Source: Slackia equolifaciens (GTDB taxonomy: Bacteria; Actinomycetota; Coriobacteriia; Coriobacteriales; Eggerthellaceae). From it: DNA of 64,000 nucleotides. The position numbers and the translations under genes were made by a program. Below, piece after piece: positions 19,690 to 29,672 of this stretch. The DNA lies in assembly GCF_003725995.1 (NCBI RefSeq), contig NZ_QIBX01000005.1:56192-120191 (forward strand), read 5' to 3'. The first letter of the stretch is position 1. Each line of letters opens with the position of its first letter. The notes beneath the pieces are model-generated. The model was not told the origin of the DNA. It made no database searches and saw only the letters and a program-made list of their open reading frames with translations.

Positions 19690-19888
19690 TCATTTTTTGG
19701 ACAAATTTTCAATCTAGCCGGGGGCGCTGGGGCGTTTTGAGCTGGATATGCGCGCAATTCGAGCCGCGCAGAGCAACCGGGTTCGCACCTTTTTTCTTAC
19801 CATGGCGTATTCCCAGGAAAAACCCATGGGTAACTTTCCGGGAGGAGCTCCGTTTTCCGGCTAACCTGAAAATTTGTCCAAAAAATGG
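19690..19888. repeat. MITE-like element, copy A
   Basis: About 199 bp flanked by ~30-bp inverted repeats: CATTTTTTGGACAAATTTTCA plus TAGCCGG on the left (19691-19721) and its complement on the right (19858-19887). It has no open frame of its own. A second copy with the same terminal motif and nearly the same length lies at 32475-32667. Size, terminal inverted repeats and lack of coding capacity fit a non-autonomous transposon remnant. Confidence 0.65.
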
Positions 19889-20111
19889 GCCGTGGTTCGT
19901 AATCCGACTTATTTCGGAGCTTTGCAGTGAGCAAGGCTGCTATCTGCACGGCATGGCGTTTGCGCCGCAGTCGAACATGTGCCCTGCGTGGTGCGGCGGT
20001 TTCGATTTCGTAACGAAGCTTGCCACGCGGCGATTGCGGAAACGGGCGGCACCGCGGCTCTGGTAAGATTGGCGTGCCGACGCGTTCGAGATTCGAAAGG
20101 GAGTGGGGCGC

Positions 20112-20798
20112 ATGGGCATTCTGATAGCCGTGGTGATTGTCGCGGGCGTGCTCGGGTGGGTCATCGTGAAAAACGACGAGCTCTCGGGCCTTGGCCGCAC
20201 CGTGCGTTCGGGTTCGTTCCGCTCGCCCCATGGCAAGCTCGTGCACGTGAAGGCGCTCGGCGAGCTGCCTGCCGAAGAGCCCTGGCCGCAGCGGTTCAAG
20301 CGGTGCTTCCCGCTTGTGTCCTGCGTGGCCTTCGTTGTCGTGCTCATCGTGCAGTTCGCATTCATTCAAGCCGGAGCGACGTCCGATTGGATGGACATCC
20401 TTGGCAGAGTGCTGAATTCGCCCTTGCCTGCGGCGGTGATTGCCGGCGAGGCGCTGATTCGCCTCCATGATGGGCTGCGCCTGCTTCCCACCTATATCAT
20501 TGCGCTTCTGGGCGCGCTCGTGATGCAGGCCGTGCTTATTGCGGTGTTCTCGATGGTGGCATGGCTCATCTCGCTTGCGAGCTTGGCGGGCGCTGCGGTG
20601 GCTTTGATGTGGACGGTCGTGATGTTCGCCTCGCCGTTCGCGTTCGCGCTGGGTGCGGCGCTCGCGGTGGCGCGCACGGGGCGTATGGTTAAGTTCCGCC
20701 GCCGATTTGCCGATGGATCGGAAAACGATATCGAGGTGTCTACCAACAGTGTTGCTTACGGCGCGTATCGCGAGATGATGGATGCGAAAGCGGCCTAA
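20112..20798 (+). CDS. Membrane protein of unknown function
   Basis: 228 residues, not recognised. One N-terminal helix (about 1-18), a hydrophilic stretch, then helices at about 67-90, 120-150 and 155-185, with a soluble tail ending in ENDIEVSTNSVAYGAYREMM. The start at 20112 has AAAGGGAG eight bases upstream; a GTG three codons earlier overlaps that site. It opens the co-directional block leading to the zinc-ribbon protein 69 bp downstream. Confidence 0.75.
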   Translation: MGILIAVVIVAGVLGWVIVKNDELSGLGRTVRSGSFRSPHGKLVHVKALGELPAEEPWPQRFKRCFPLVSCVAFVVVLIVQFAFIQAGATSDWMDILGRVLNSPLPAAVIAGEALIRLHDGLRLLPTYIIALLGALVMQAVLIAVFSMVAWLISLASLAGAAVALMWTVVMFASPFAFALGAALAVARTGRMVKFRRRFADGSENDIEVSTNSVAYGAYREMMDAKAA

Positions 20799-20867
20799 GA
20801 AAGAAAAGAGGCCGAAAGGCCTGTCGATAGACGGTGCGGTGCGAATGCCCGCGGTAAGGAGAACATC

Positions 20868-21440
20868 ATGGGAATTCTTGACGATTTGAGCAGCGCGTTC
20901 AGCAAGGCGCAGGCAGGCGCGACCCGTTTCGCCGACTCGGCGAGCCTGAAGTTCAAGCTGGGGGAGGCCGACCGTAAGCGTCGCGATTACATGGCGCAAC
21001 TGGGCGAAAGCCTATATGGCATGGTATGCGCCGACCCTGCTTTGAGGACGGGCCGCGAGGAAATTCTTGCGGGCATCGCGCAGTGCGAGGCAGATAAGGC
21101 TCAGGCGCAGGCCGAGCTCGATCGCATCGCAAAGGAGGCCGCCGAGGCCAAGGTCACCACGCTCGTGTGCCCCAACTGCGGCGGCACGCTCGTGCAGGGG
21201 GCTTCATTCTGTCCGGTTTGCGGGTCCCAGGTGGCGGCGGGTCAGCCGGCGCAGCCCCAGGCCGCACCTGCTGCCCAGCAGCCCGCGTACACGCAGGCGC
21301 AGCCCCAGGCAGCGCAGGCGCCGCAACAGCCCGCGCAGCCCGCTGCCCCTCAGCAGCCAGCGCAGCAGCCTGGCGCGGCGCCTCAGCCCGCTCAGGCGGC
21401 ATCTGCGCAGGAGCAGTCTTACGAGGTGCCTGAGAAGTAG
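20868..21440 (+). CDS. Zinc-ribbon protein with Pro/Ala/Gln-rich tail
   Basis: 190 residues. Residues 1-95 are a helical, probably coiled-coil region (start MGILDDLSSAFSKAQAG). Next comes a double-CXXC zinc ribbon (CPNCGGTL then CPVCGSQV) at about 102-122, and a ~65-residue tail made almost only of Pro, Ala and Gln, likely disordered. Proteins of this build occur next to kinase or stress genes in many Gram-positives, but the function is unknown. RBS AAGGAG precedes the ATG. Confidence 0.8.
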   Translation: MGILDDLSSAFSKAQAGATRFADSASLKFKLGEADRKRRDYMAQLGESLYGMVCADPALRTGREEILAGIAQCEADKAQAQAELDRIAKEAAEAKVTTLVCPNCGGTLVQGASFCPVCGSQVAAGQPAQPQAAPAAQQPAYTQAQPQAAQAPQQPAQPAAPQQPAQQPGAAPQPAQAASAQEQSYEVPEK

Positions 21441-21697
21441 GACTGCACCTCGGTGGCTCCATGCACTGAAGGCCGCTCTCGTTGTTCATGCTCACGAGGG
21501 CGGCCATTTCTGCGTTTTGGCTTGATTCCTGTGCGAAAATAAAGAGCATGAAGTATTCCGATGTGCTGGGAGGCACGCCGTGCCGTCGGCTGCGTGCGTC
21601 GTCGGTTGCCGTGGTCGCGCTGTCCGCCCCTGCGCCGTTGGCTGCAGCCGCGCTTGCCAGCATGTCGTTACAGGCGGTTCGCGAGAGAAGGATGCGC

Positions 21698-23473
21698 ATG
21701 AAAACTCCGCTGCATACGCTTAAATCGGAGCTCGGTTCCAAATCAAGGAACAAAGACGGGTTCAATTTTGGCATGGCGCTGTGGAGCGCGCACGCCGAGC
21801 GCTGGTGGAATGATTATCTCGAGCAACTGGGTTCGGTGAATCCCCGCAATCGCACGCGGGCGGAAGACGCGGCGAGCAAGAGCGCGGCCGAAAAGCTCTC
21901 GCGCGACGAATGGGTATACCTGCTCTTGGTGGATGGGTTTTTCGAAAAAGAAGATCTCGACGCCGATGTCGTAACGCGCGCCGCCGTGCTCAACATGCGC
22001 ATGGACAAGCCCATGTATCGCACCCATGAGCACGACCTGTTCGAAACGCGCCAGTTCGGCGCCTCGTTCAACGACCTGCCCAATCCCCGGCTCGTGCGCG
22101 TGTCCGATATTCCCTACAAGCTGGGCGCGGTAGATTGCTGGAACAGCGCCGCGCCCGGGCGTTTTCGTCCGCTGCGTACCGCCGATGCGAGGCTGCATCC
22201 CGGCTGGGCAGTTGCGGGGCGCCACGCGGCGCGTATCCTGTTTGAGCCCCGAGCGGCGGAAGGCCCCGAGGGCGCGCGCCGCGCATACGACGCGCTGCGG
22301 TCGTTCTGCAGCATCATGATCGACTCCATCGCCGAATCCCAGTGGCGGATCGAGGGTGGCAGCGGCGTGATGTCGGGCGCAGCGCCGCTTCTGCGCCTTC
22401 TCAACCAGGAGCTTTCCATCTCGCCCAACGTGAGCGACGCATACGTGCCGCGCTTCTACGCGAATGTGATGACGGGGTTCCTTCTGGCGGCCGTCTACGG
22501 CGTCGAGGCGGTATACGACTATGGTCTGATCGAGCGGCATCGCAGCGTGACCACGGTGGATGACGCCGAAACCCTCATGTACGATGCGTCGTTCCAGCTG
22601 AACTACGTCAAGTCATCCGGGTATACGGCCACGGTCTTTCTGGCCGACTCCGATACGCTCGCTCCCATCTCCATGGTGCGTACGGTCGAGCTGGATTCCT
22701 CTGCCAAATACGCCGCGGGGCGTGCGCCCTCCATCCCCGAAGGCGGCGAATCCCATGCATGGCACTTGCTCTTCCTGCCGGGCGACGAGTCCGTAAGCCG
22801 GCATATGTTCTCGCTCGAGTACGATTCCGGCAAAGGCGCCTGGGTGGCCACACGCCCGCCGCGGGCGTCGAGGGGCTGGTATTTCTGCGGCCCCTCCACG
22901 CTGTCGCGCGCTCAGATGGTCGAATGCCGCAAGGGCGAATCGTTCGTTCTCAAGCCCGGATCGCGCATCATCGTGCCGTGCGTCTCCGGCATGGCCGACG
23001 CCATCGTTTTGCCAAGCATCGTCGTGGTGTTCTCATACCGCTTCGATCTGCTTGACGGCGGCAAGTGGAGCAGGGATGTGCATGCTCGCGAGTTCTTGAG
23101 CGTGGGCGCACGCGATATCTGGATTGACGCCTTTGGCGGCGAGCCGCGTCCTTTATATGTGCCCACGAATGCAACGCTTCTTTCCGAGCAGTGGAAGGAT
23201 TTTCAGGGCAGCCAGGTGATCGTGCAGCGCTGGACCGGTTATTTCGATGCGGCGCGCACGTTTCTTGCCGAGGCTGCCGAGCTTGAGCCCGACGATCGCG
23301 CGCGGGTCCAAGACGAGCTTGCCGAAGGCTGCGGCCTCATTCTCAAGATGGCGAAGAAGGCGGCGAGTATTCTGAACAAGGATTCCATTCTTGCCCATGA
23401 CGATTTCGCGCGTCTCCACGACTACTCCTGCAGGTTGCAGAAGTGGGCGAGCGACGCCCGGAAACGCGGCTAG
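21698..23473 (+). CDS. Large protein of unknown function upstream of the kinase pair
   Basis: 591 residues, predicted cytoplasmic, with no recognised domain. The N-terminal half is mixed helical (WSAHAERWWNDYLEQLGSV; DEWVYLLLVDGFFEKEDLD). The middle (about 300-430) has a beta-rich look, including YTATVFLADSDTLAPISMVRTVEL. The C-terminus is helical. The ATG at 21698 is preceded by AGAAGG at 6-nt spacing; the frame is open ~70 codons further upstream but has no better signal. The gap to the first kinase gene is 137 bp. Same strand and tight spacing suggest it works with the kinases; that is inference. Confidence 0.75.
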   Translation: MKTPLHTLKSELGSKSRNKDGFNFGMALWSAHAERWWNDYLEQLGSVNPRNRTRAEDAASKSAAEKLSRDEWVYLLLVDGFFEKEDLDADVVTRAAVLNMRMDKPMYRTHEHDLFETRQFGASFNDLPNPRLVRVSDIPYKLGAVDCWNSAAPGRFRPLRTADARLHPGWAVAGRHAARILFEPRAAEGPEGARRAYDALRSFCSIMIDSIAESQWRIEGGSGVMSGAAPLLRLLNQELSISPNVSDAYVPRFYANVMTGFLLAAVYGVEAVYDYGLIERHRSVTTVDDAETLMYDASFQLNYVKSSGYTATVFLADSDTLAPISMVRTVELDSSAKYAAGRAPSIPEGGESHAWHLLFLPGDESVSRHMFSLEYDSGKGAWVATRPPRASRGWYFCGPSTLSRAQMVECRKGESFVLKPGSRIIVPCVSGMADAIVLPSIVVVFSYRFDLLDGGKWSRDVHAREFLSVGARDIWIDAFGGEPRPLYVPTNATLLSEQWKDFQGSQVIVQRWTGYFDAARTFLAEAAELEPDDRARVQDELAEGCGLILKMAKKAASILNKDSILAHDDFARLHDYSCRLQKWASDARKRG

Positions 23474-23610
23474 CGCACAGAGCGGCGCGCGCGTGTGGCA
23501 AGCGACGTGGGAGCGCCCGCGCGGCAGCGGGCGAGTACGGGGCGTGAGAACGCGATTGATGGACGTCGTGTAAGGCGGACGAAGACGGCAACAGGTAAGG
23601 CGGGTGCGAC

Positions 23611-25608
23611 ATGGTGGACGATTGCGGCGGCGCGCGGCCGACATTGTTGTGGCCGACAGGGGATAAGACCGCCCCTTTCGGCCCGCCCGCTACGGCGGCG
23701 GAATCCGATGCTGCGGGTGAGTCGTGTGCGCCTTCTGCGAGCCGCACAGCCGAAGCGAGCCAAGGCGAGCGCCTCTGCTTTGCGGTGGAGGATTGCGCAT
23801 CGTCCGAGTTCGGGGGTATGTCGGCCTTGTCGTTCGACGTCATGGGCTGCGGCGGGCAGGGCGGCATGTCGGGCACCTATACCGCCGTGCTTCACACGGC
23901 CGGTGGCGCAACGCCGGGATCCAGCTTGGGGCGGCTTGAGGGCGGCACGGTCCTTCTCAAAATAGCCTCTTCTGAACGCGCGGCGCGAAACGAGTGGTGC
24001 CACCTTAAGGAATTCCGCTCGCTCTCGGCGCTGCCCGAGCCGTATTTCCTGGTTAAAGAGGAGAATGGCAGCGGAGCCGAGCGCTATGCCATTGCGATGG
24101 AACTGCTCCAGGGCGAAACGCTTGCCTCCTGGACACAGGACTGGATCGATCAATGCGGTTGCCCGCCTCCGTTTGAGTACATGATCGATGCGCTGAATCC
24201 GGTGTTCGACTTCATCAAGGTGGCCTCTACGGCACGGCCGCCGCTCGTACACCGCGACATCAAGCCGTCGAATATCATCGTGCAGGTTCTGTCCGGGAAA
24301 GGTCTCACGTGTCGCCTCATCGACCTGGGAATCTCGTATCGAGCCGACGCATCGGACGATGGCACGCTGCCGGAAGCCCTCTCTTCGTCGGGCACGTGGG
24401 GCTTCGCTCCTCCCGAGGTTATGGCGTATCGCACGCCGGGCGCAAAAGATGCGGCCGGCGTGTTCGACGACCCGCGCGTCGACACCTTCGGGCTTGCGGC
24501 GATGCTGTTCGGCGTGCTTTCGGGCAAGTCGTACGCATACCACTGGGACGGCGGCTTCGCGCTGACCCATTGGTGGGATCGGGAGCATCGCTCGTACCCC
24601 TATTCCCTTCTGCGCGACTATCTGCGCAAGCACGAGGCCATCATTCCCGATATCCGGGTGGCTACCGATGCCATCCAAGCCGTTGTGGATTCGATGGACG
24701 AGCGCATCATGAACGCCTTCGCTGCGGGGCTTTCCGATAACGCTTCGGAGCGCCCCCTTCCGGGCGATTTCATCGAAACGCTCAAACGCTGCTGCGTCCG
24801 GGGCGAGGTGGAGGAGCGCCTTTCCGCTGCGTATCAGCAGGCGCTTGAGAATCATCTGGCCAAGGATAAGGCGGCTCTTCCTGACTATATCAAGCCGTTT
24901 CCCGATTTCGACGAGGTCATGGAACTCGACGAGGAATGCACCGCCCCTGCTCGGGGCTTTAAAAAGCATTGGATGGGGCGCGCCGTGAACTTCTGGTGCG
25001 AGGCGGGCAAGGCGGAGTTCGAACTCGAGCGGCTTTCGCACGACTTCGTGCGCGCAGGCGTATTCTCGGATGAACCGGATGCCACGCGCGTTCATATCGA
25101 TAAGGAGCGGCGCAAACTCGAGGCGGATCAGCGCAACCTGAGGAGCCTTGCGACTGACACGCTGAAGAATCTCGCCGTATTCCAGCATCCGCCGCAGTAC
25201 CCGCTTTGCCATTTCCTCTACGGCTGCTGCCTGAAAGATTGGGACACGGCGACGACCATGGAGGAGGTCTGCTCCCACTGGCGTGCCGCGGCTGACGGCG
25301 GCCTGGCGATTGCCATGTTCGATGTGGGCGTATACTACGAACGGTGCCGCTATGGCGTGAGCGTCCACGATTACGAGTTCTATGTGGCCGATGCGAAGTA
25401 TCGGTACGGTCAAGCGCTCGCGTGCGGGTTCGAGGAGGCTCGGTCATGCTACGAACGGATATGCGCCGAGGAAGAAGCCCAGCGGTTGACGAAGATGTGG
25501 CTTCAGGGCTCTCGCGAGCAGCGGGTCGCCGCACAGCGAGAGGCGCTCGAATGGAAGCGCAGCGGCGTAAGGGGAAAGTTCGTTTTTTGGGACGAGCGGG
25601 ACGGATAG
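23611..25608 (+). CDS. Serine/threonine protein kinase-like protein with C-terminal Sel1-type repeats (first paralog)
   Basis: 665 residues. A Hanks-type kinase fold: glycine-loop region GCGGQGGMSGTYTAVL, VLLKIA with the ATP-binding Lys, Glu in NEWCHLKEF, HRDIKPSN at about 214-221, DLG (not DFG) at 238-240, and GTWGFAPPEV as the activation-segment end. The catalytic Asp and Asn are present, so it could be active. After residue ~430 comes a charged linker, then two to three Sel1/TPR-like units (GGLAIAMFDVGVYYERCRYGV). No membrane segment. A paralog follows 6 nt downstream. Substrates are unknown. Confidence 0.85.
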   Translation: MVDDCGGARPTLLWPTGDKTAPFGPPATAAESDAAGESCAPSASRTAEASQGERLCFAVEDCASSEFGGMSALSFDVMGCGGQGGMSGTYTAVLHTAGGATPGSSLGRLEGGTVLLKIASSERAARNEWCHLKEFRSLSALPEPYFLVKEENGSGAERYAIAMELLQGETLASWTQDWIDQCGCPPPFEYMIDALNPVFDFIKVASTARPPLVHRDIKPSNIIVQVLSGKGLTCRLIDLGISYRADASDDGTLPEALSSSGTWGFAPPEVMAYRTPGAKDAAGVFDDPRVDTFGLAAMLFGVLSGKSYAYHWDGGFALTHWWDREHRSYPYSLLRDYLRKHEAIIPDIRVATDAIQAVVDSMDERIMNAFAAGLSDNASERPLPGDFIETLKRCCVRGEVEERLSAAYQQALENHLAKDKAALPDYIKPFPDFDEVMELDEECTAPARGFKKHWMGRAVNFWCEAGKAEFELERLSHDFVRAGVFSDEPDATRVHIDKERRKLEADQRNLRSLATDTLKNLAVFQHPPQYPLCHFLYGCCLKDWDTATTMEEVCSHWRAAADGGLAIAMFDVGVYYERCRYGVSVHDYEFYVADAKYRYGQALACGFEEARSCYERICAEEEAQRLTKMWLQGSREQRVAAQREALEWKRSGVRGKFVFWDERDG

Positions 25609-25614
25609 GGATTC

Positions 25615-27264
25615 ATGAGCGTAGCACCGCGGCCGACGGTCGACATATCGTGGGAGCATCCCTCGTGCCAGCCCGCCACCACGTTGCCGGCGGGCGGGCC
25701 GCCGCATGCCGCCTACGAGGCGGGGGAGGATGTGCTGATGCGCGTGCGCGATGCCGCTTCGCCCGAGCTTCTGCTCGTAGACGAGGTGGTCATCCACGTC
25801 GTGCGTCGCATCACGCGCGGCGGCATGTCGGGTACCTATGAGGCGCGCATCGACGCCGCAAAGGGCGAGGTGCCTCCGAAGCTCATCGGCATGCGCGTGG
25901 TGCTCAAGGTGGCCGATTCTGACGAATTCGCAGTCAACGAGTGGGGGCATCTGCGCGAATTCCGCCACATGTCGGTGCTGCCCGAGCCGTACCTCTTCGG
26001 CACCGCGAGCGTGTTGCGCGCGGAGGGGGCCGAGGTTGGTCTGGACCGGCGCGCTATCGTGATGGAATTCATCGAAGGCGCCGACATGGCGGCGTGGGCG
26101 CACGATTGGCAGCGCGAGATGGGCACGCCTCCTCCCCTGGAATCGGTTCTCGATGCCATGAACCCCGTGTTCGATTTCATCAAGATAGCTTCCACTGCGC
26201 GTCCGCCGCTTGTGCATCGCGATATCAAACCTGAGAACCTTATCGTGCAAAAGACTCCCGAGGGAGTCAGGTGCCGCCTCATCGACCTGGGTATTTCGGG
26301 CCGGACGGCAGGACTTGCCGCGGAGCGTCGAACCGTGGGCACGCAGGGGTTTGCGCCGCCGGAGGTTCTTGATCCCGTGGGGCGCTATCCGGTGAACGAC
26401 CCTCGCGTCGACACGTTCGGGCTGGCTGCAACGCTGTTTAGCGTGCTCTCGGGCTCTGTGTACGACTACGCATGGCGAGGCGGTTTTCCCATTGCGCATG
26501 ACGATGGGCTGCGCAGCAGGCTCCGATTGCGTTTGCAGGCATCGCTGACCGAGACGTTCGGCGTGCCCGCCGATGCTCATGCGGTTGATGCCGCCGTGCA
26601 ATCGGCGTTCGATGCGATCGACGCCGAGGTGCTCGAAACCATCCGCAGAGGGCTGGATTCCTGTCAGGAGGAACGCGTGAGCCCGAGCGATTTCGTGGAC
26701 GACCTGCCGCGTTTGCGTTTACGCTCGTTGCTTGAGCTGCATGCGGCCTCGGTGTATCCGGCGCTCGTGGCGGGAGGGCGTGCGGGTGTTCGCATGGGCG
26801 ACTCTTCGCGCGCTGACCGGTTCGTGGATACGGGGCTCGATATTCAGAACTCCACGCTCTCCGACGCGGTGCGCTACGACGGATTCGAGGACGATTTCGT
26901 CGTGTGCATGGACGCCTGGAATCGCGGGCGCTATGACGAGGCGGTGCCGCTCTTGCGCAAGCTGGCCGACGCGGGCGATGTGACCAGCCAATACAACCTC
27001 GGAATCTGCATACGCGATGGTCTGGGCGGTGCACAGGGCACGCCAGCCGAGGTGTTCTGGCGATGGAGCAAGGCCGCCGAAGAAGGGCATATCGTGGCCA
27101 TGTACAACGTCGGCCTGTGCCTTGAAAGTGGCTACGGCGTGCCTGCGGGCGGCGGCGGTACCGATGTGGCGTTCAAGTGGTATAGGCGGGCAGCCGAAGA
27201 GGGCTTTCCGCTTGCGCAGGAGCGTCTGCGTCAGATCGAGGCGGCCCAGGAGAGCGGGCGCTGA
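25615..27264 (+). CDS. Serine/threonine protein kinase-like protein with Sel1 repeats (second paralog)
   Basis: 549 residues, paralogous to the preceding gene: RITRGGMSGTYEARI loop, VVLKVA Lys, NEWGHLREF Glu, HRDIKPEN at 201-208, DLG at 224-226, GTQGFAPPEV. The shared NPVFDFIKxASTARPPLVHRDIKP segment shows recent common origin. The C-terminus has three clear Sel1-like units (AVPLLRKLADAGDVTSQYNLGICIRDGLG, WRWSKAAEEGHIVAMYNVGLCLESGYGV, WYRRAAEEGFPLAQERL). It lacks the long middle linker of the first copy. Translationally close to it, so probably co-expressed. Confidence 0.87.
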   Translation: MSVAPRPTVDISWEHPSCQPATTLPAGGPPHAAYEAGEDVLMRVRDAASPELLLVDEVVIHVVRRITRGGMSGTYEARIDAAKGEVPPKLIGMRVVLKVADSDEFAVNEWGHLREFRHMSVLPEPYLFGTASVLRAEGAEVGLDRRAIVMEFIEGADMAAWAHDWQREMGTPPPLESVLDAMNPVFDFIKIASTARPPLVHRDIKPENLIVQKTPEGVRCRLIDLGISGRTAGLAAERRTVGTQGFAPPEVLDPVGRYPVNDPRVDTFGLAATLFSVLSGSVYDYAWRGGFPIAHDDGLRSRLRLRLQASLTETFGVPADAHAVDAAVQSAFDAIDAEVLETIRRGLDSCQEERVSPSDFVDDLPRLRLRSLLELHAASVYPALVAGGRAGVRMGDSSRADRFVDTGLDIQNSTLSDAVRYDGFEDDFVVCMDAWNRGRYDEAVPLLRKLADAGDVTSQYNLGICIRDGLGGAQGTPAEVFWRWSKAAEEGHIVAMYNVGLCLESGYGVPAGGGGTDVAFKWYRRAAEEGFPLAQERLRQIEAAQESGR

Positions 27265-27429
27265 ACCGCGCAGGGCGCATCCTCGCGAATCCCGTCGAGC
27301 GCTTCGACGCGTGACTGTCTACGTGTCGATGGTCTGTTTTGCGCAAAACCTTTAAGAATATGAAACCCGTGGGCGCATATGGGACTCTTATCACGTCGAA
27401 ATGCAGCGGCGAGAGATAAGGAGCCCACG

Positions 27430-28656
27430 ATGAAGAAGGTACGGGAACGGTTGTCGAATCTGGCGAATAGGGCGCTGATCGTTGCGGCGCTTGCGCTGGT
27501 GGCCTGGGGCGCGATCACCGCGCTTGCAGGCTGCTCCGCCGAGGAGGCAAGCGGCGCCACCCAGCCCGAATCCACCGCATTCGTGGTGGGGGCGCATGCG
27601 AACGCGCCGCTGCCCAAGACCGACTGCGCGACCGACTACCTGTCGCAGGCGGTGGATACCAACGGCTACATCGAGGTGATTTCTGCCGAAGGCGAGCCGC
27701 GGAGTGCTGTGGCGGGCGCCATTGTGGGCTCGACCGCCAGCACCGAATCCAAGCGCGCCCAGGAGAACGACCAGTGGAAGGCGGCATTGCCCGGCTACCT
27801 GTCTGAGGTGCGCGCGCAGACGTCCGAGGTGGATACGCTCGCATCTATCGATCTGGCAGCCCGTGCTCTGTCCGAAGCCCCTGGCGCGCATCGCATCGTT
27901 GTGATGGACAGCGGCCTGCAAACCACGGGTGCTCTTGACTTCACGCAGGGGGCGTTGATCAGCGCCGATGCGAGCGAGGTTGCCGCATGGCTGTCCGACC
28001 AGAACGAACTGCCCAATTTAGACGGCATTCAGGTTGAGTGGTACTACCTGGGCGATGTCGCCGCGCCGCAAGCCGACCTCACGCCCGCGCAGCGCGACAA
28101 CTTGCGTGCCATATGGCAGGCGATCCTCGAAGCCTCGGGCGCTGACGTCACCTTCCATGACACCACGCCAGGCTCCGAGGTAGCCGAGGGGCTGCCCGAG
28201 GTGAGCGTGGTCGATTTGCCCGAGCGTGCTTCCATGCCCGATTCGCTCACCGCTGGCGAAACCGTTCAGGTCGAGCTCACCGAATCCGATGTGAAGTTCC
28301 GGGGCGATTCGGCGGAATTTGTGGATGCGAGCCAGGCGCGTGAGGCCGTAGCCGATTGCGCCAAGCTCATGGCGGGCACTCCTGATGCGGTTTGCCTGGT
28401 GGAAGGCGCCACCGCCTCGGCGGATCCTTCCCAGGGCGATGAGGGAGAGCGCTTTATCCAGGAGCTTTCCCAGGCTCGCGCCGATGCCGTTGCATCCCTT
28501 CTCGTTGAGGCGGGCTCCAGGCCCGATGCCATCGAGGCGCGTGGGTGCGGCGACGACCACCCCTCTCATGTATCCGACCGCGACGATGCGGGTAACCTCG
28601 TTCCTTCGCTGGCCGCCCAAAATCGCAAGGTCATCATCACCATCTCCGCTGCATAG
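27430..28656 (+). CDS. Lipoprotein with C-terminal OmpA-like domain
   Basis: 408 residues. Basic N-terminus, hydrophobic helix and lipobox ALAGC (Cys at 35): a surface lipoprotein. The middle has a VWA/Rossmann-like flavour (HRIVVMDSGLQTTGALDF; GIQVEWYYLGDVA). The last ~120 residues resemble the OmpA/MotB peptidoglycan-binding domain (VCLVEGATAS, LSQARADAVASLLVEAG, NRKVIITI). OmpA-like domains are uncommon in monoderm actinobacteria. RBS AAGGAG is 8 nt upstream. It sits 165 bp after the second kinase and may be co-regulated with it. Confidence 0.8.
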   Translation: MKKVRERLSNLANRALIVAALALVAWGAITALAGCSAEEASGATQPESTAFVVGAHANAPLPKTDCATDYLSQAVDTNGYIEVISAEGEPRSAVAGAIVGSTASTESKRAQENDQWKAALPGYLSEVRAQTSEVDTLASIDLAARALSEAPGAHRIVVMDSGLQTTGALDFTQGALISADASEVAAWLSDQNELPNLDGIQVEWYYLGDVAAPQADLTPAQRDNLRAIWQAILEASGADVTFHDTTPGSEVAEGLPEVSVVDLPERASMPDSLTAGETVQVELTESDVKFRGDSAEFVDASQAREAVADCAKLMAGTPDAVCLVEGATASADPSQGDEGERFIQELSQARADAVASLLVEAGSRPDAIEARGCGDDHPSHVSDRDDAGNLVPSLAAQNRKVIITISAA

Positions 28657-28820
28657 CACGGTACGAAGGGCGCTCACGTACGGCGGCGCTGAGCCCTGGC
28701 TGCAAGACGGGTGCGCCGCCGCGAAAGCGACCGATTCGTTTTCGCGTGTTCCTGGCCGACCAGAATCGAAACGCATGTAATCCACCGTGCGCCTGCGCGC
28801 GGAGAAGGAAGGAGGCCCCA

Positions 28821-29669
28821 ATGGCCGACAAGCAAGACAACCCCGTAGAGTTTTTCAGATCGAAGACGCATCCCGTGACAATCTGGAAGGCAACCCTGAA
28901 GGGGTATCGCGATGGGTTCCAGGGGCGGCCTGTCAAGCTTGCCGACGGGATGCTCGATTCCGAATACATCCGTGCAACGCTTGCCCGCTACGAGCAAGAC
29001 CTTTCGGCCAACTGGTCGAACTGCATCCCCAAGGTGAGTTCCATCGAGGCCTCCGTCTCATTGCGCGAACAGGAGCTTGGAGCGCTTCGACCTCGGCTCG
29101 AGGCGCTGAGGCAAGAAAGGGAGCGCACGCGCGGATCGTTCGACCCTAAGGCCCGCAAGGCGGGCGAAGAGAGGCTCGATGACGAGTTGGTCGCCTCCAG
29201 GCGCAGGGCCGATCTCAAGCGCGAGCTGGCGCCGACGCTTAGGTTGATTGAGGAGACGGAAGGGCGTGTTCACCAGCTCGAGCAGGAGCTATGCGGACTC
29301 AAGAACCGCGTGCGCGAGGTGGAGAGCATCACGACGCTTTACTGCAACTGTCTGGTGAACGAATGCGATGAGGTCCTTTCGCATTATGTACGAGCGGCGC
29401 TGCGGGCCATGAAGAATCCGATCGATCCGCCTTGGCGCCTGCCTCGCGTGAGGCTCGACGGCCAGCGCTTGTACCTGGCAGGACGCGCCGGAAAAGCGCT
29501 CGATAACAGCGAGGTGGTGTGCCCCTCGCGCGGCGTGGAGTTGCGAGACGCGTTTGGGGCTGGTGGAACATATGGCGTCGGATATGCGAGTGCGCCTGGA
29601 TGGGGCACGAGTGCGTCATCGGATCATCCGGACGCATCGAGCGAATCGTCGGAAGGGAAGGTGGCCTAA
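28821..29669 (+). CDS. Coiled-coil protein of unknown function
   Basis: 282 residues, no signal peptide or membrane helix. The region from about residue 70 to 170 is heptad-rich and charged (SLREQELGALRPRLEALRQERERTRG; ETEGRVHQLEQELCGLKNRVREVESI), a long coiled coil. A C-terminal part with VRLDGQRLYLAGRAGKALDNSEVV follows, then a Gly/Ser tail. RBS GGAGG precedes the ATG. Three bases separate it from the next gene. Function unknown. Confidence 0.75.
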   Translation: MADKQDNPVEFFRSKTHPVTIWKATLKGYRDGFQGRPVKLADGMLDSEYIRATLARYEQDLSANWSNCIPKVSSIEASVSLREQELGALRPRLEALRQERERTRGSFDPKARKAGEERLDDELVASRRRADLKRELAPTLRLIEETEGRVHQLEQELCGLKNRVREVESITTLYCNCLVNECDEVLSHYVRAALRAMKNPIDPPWRLPRVRLDGQRLYLAGRAGKALDNSEVVCPSRGVELRDAFGAGGTYGVGYASAPGWGTSASSDHPDASSESSEGKVA

Positions 29670-29672
29670 GCC

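Noticed and set aside
23470..25413. A 647-codon minus-strand frame opposite the first kinase
   Set aside because: Antisense of a clear kinase domain; composition reflects codon bias only.
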